Shown: positions 63,250 through 64,000 of the stretch, one piece after another
How the letters are laid out: each line of letters opens with the position of its first letter
Position numbering within the stretch: position 1 is the first letter of the stretch
NCBI RefSeq assembly: GCF_004135735.1
Contig: NZ_CP012670.1
Span: forward strand, 558,001 to 622,000
Reading direction: 5' to 3'
DNA: 64,000 bases
Source of the DNA: Sorangium cellulosum
GTDB taxonomy: Bacteria; Myxococcota_A; Polyangia; Polyangiales; Polyangiaceae
The notes under the pieces: generated by a model
Seen by the model: only the letters and a program-made list of their open reading frames with translations
Databases searched by the model: none
Told to the model about the DNA's origin: nothing
Translations under genes and position numbers: made by a program

Positions 63250-64000
63250 ATGCCGTCGGTCGTCCAATCCAACTTCCGCGTCCGTAAGAACCTGGGTCGC
63301 GTTCGTCGCATCATCGACGTCCCCAACCTGATCGACATCCAGAAGTCAAGCTACGACAAATTCCTCCAGATGAGCGTTCCGCCGAACGAGCGGGAGGAGG
63401 TCGGGCTTCAGGCGGTGTTCCGCTCGGTTTTCCCCATCAAGGACTTCAACGGCACGAGCGAGCTCGTCTTCGTCTCGTACAACCTCGAGCCGCCGAAGTA
63501 CGACGTCGATGAGTGCCGCCAGCGCGGTATGACCTACTCGGCGCCGATCAAGGTCACGAACCAGCTGATGATCTACGACACCCGCGACGGCGGGGAGCGG
63601 ATCGTCCGCGACATCAAGGAGCAGGAGGTCTACTTCGGCGAGCTGCCCCTGATGACCGAGACGGGCACGTTCATCATCAACGGGACCGAGCGCGTCGTCG
63701 TCAGCCAGCTGCACCGTAGCCCCGGCGTGTTCTTCGATCACGACAAGGGCAAGACGCACTCCAGCGGCAAGCTGCTCTACTCCGCCCGGGTCATCCCGTA
63801 CCGTGGCTCGTGGCTCGACTTCGAGTTCGACCCGAAGGACATTATCTACGTTCGCATCGACCGCCGGCGGAAGATGCACGCGACCGTGCTGCTGCGCGCG
63901 CTCGGGTACTCGACGCAGGACCTGCTCAACTACTTCTATTCGACCGAGACCGTGTACCTCGAGAAGGGGGGCAAGTACGCGAAGAGCATCGAGTACGACC
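63250..64000 (+). CDS. rpoB: RNA polymerase beta subunit, N-terminal part (cut by window end)
   Basis: The first 250 residues of Rpo[83 protein letters not shown] are the start of the beta protrusion and lobe. GGAGGA lies seven bases before the ATG at 63250. The gene continues beyond the window; the rifampicin region is not included. Confidence 0.97.
   Translation, partial: MPSVVQSNFRVRKNLGRVRRIIDVPNLIDIQKSSYDKFLQMSVPPNEREEVGLQAVFRSVFPIKDFNGTSELVFVSYNLEPPKYDVDECRQRGMTYSAPIKVTNQLMIYDTRDGGERIVRDIKEQEVYFGELPLMTETGTFIINGTERVVVSQLHRSPGVFFDHDKGKTHSSGKLLYSARVIPYRGSWLDFEFDPKDIIYVRIDRRRKMHATVLLRALGYSTQDLLNYFYSTETVYLEKGGKYAKSIEYD

Noticed and set aside
62720-63287. Repeat proteins (12-residue units) in several frames of the rplL-rpoB gap
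   Set aside because: The 36-base period keeps all frames open on both strands; none has a ribosome-binding site or non-repeat domain, and the changes preserve base pairing.

Overview
The window is a high-GC chromosomal segment that looks like a Sorangium-type myxobacterium (order Polyangiales). The gene content fits: abundant Cys-rich and PEGA-type lipoproteins, an MglA-like small GTPase, a CHAD protein, a zinc-ribbon Ser/Thr kinase, Omp85 paralogues, an isolated gspC, and an EF-Tu with the peculiar switch I that I recall from Sorangium cellulosum. Codon use is strongly GC-biased throughout, and I see no prophage, insertion sequence or CRISPR array.

Layout. 1-6.4 kb: a YkgJ-like Cys-cluster protein and a DUF1003 membrane protein diverge across a perfect 38-bp inverted repeat, followed by a trehalose synthase-maltokinase fusion and a lipoprotein. 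6.5-13.1 kb: gspC, a Rieske/cytochrome b-c fusion pair, an Omp85 protein and a small CxxC protein. 13.3-23.2 kb: a membrane Fe-S oxidoreductase, a lipoprotein, trmH, allA, lemA with a TPM-domain partner, a thiolase, a cyclophilin and a Cys-rich lipoprotein. 23.4-28.2 kb: an RNase J-CHAD pair diverging from sppA. 28.2-33 kb: B12-dependent ribonucleotide reductase (nrdJ) with a long structured leader and candidate NrdR boxes, then a convergent gap holding a perfect 42-bp inverted repeat and a degenerate repeat array. 33-42.5 kb: an overlapping MglA-like GTPase / PocR-type histidine kinase / thiL operon, a dynamin-like GTPase next to an M48 protease, thrB and hflX. 42.5-51.1 kb: a leftward run of lgt, hisIE, a membrane protein, Omp85/DUF4390, precorrin-2 dehydrogenase, a PEGA protein and a Cys-rich lipoprotein. 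51.4-56.2 kb: a putative lipoprotein, a coiled-coil/proline-rich protein, a small protein and a Ser/Thr kinase.

57-64 kb is the conserved translation/transcription block: tRNA-Thr(UGU), Tyr, Gly, Thr(GGU), tuf, rpmG, tRNA-Trp, secE, nusG, rplK, rplA, rplJ, rplL, rpoB (cut by the window end). Between rplL and rpoB lie an attenuator-like hairpin and seven tandem 36-bp units, each able to fold into the same hairpin with compensatory base changes.

Translational coupling is a recurring theme: GTGA or ATGA four-base overlaps join Rieske/cytochrome b, RNase J/CHAD, GTPase/kinase, kinase/thiL and Omp85/DUF4390, and TGATG joins lemA to its TPM partner. The observations I rate highest are the covarying 36-bp hairpin array, the rewritten EF-Tu switch I, and the cytochrome b that lacks one canonical haem ligand and the Qo-site Glu.
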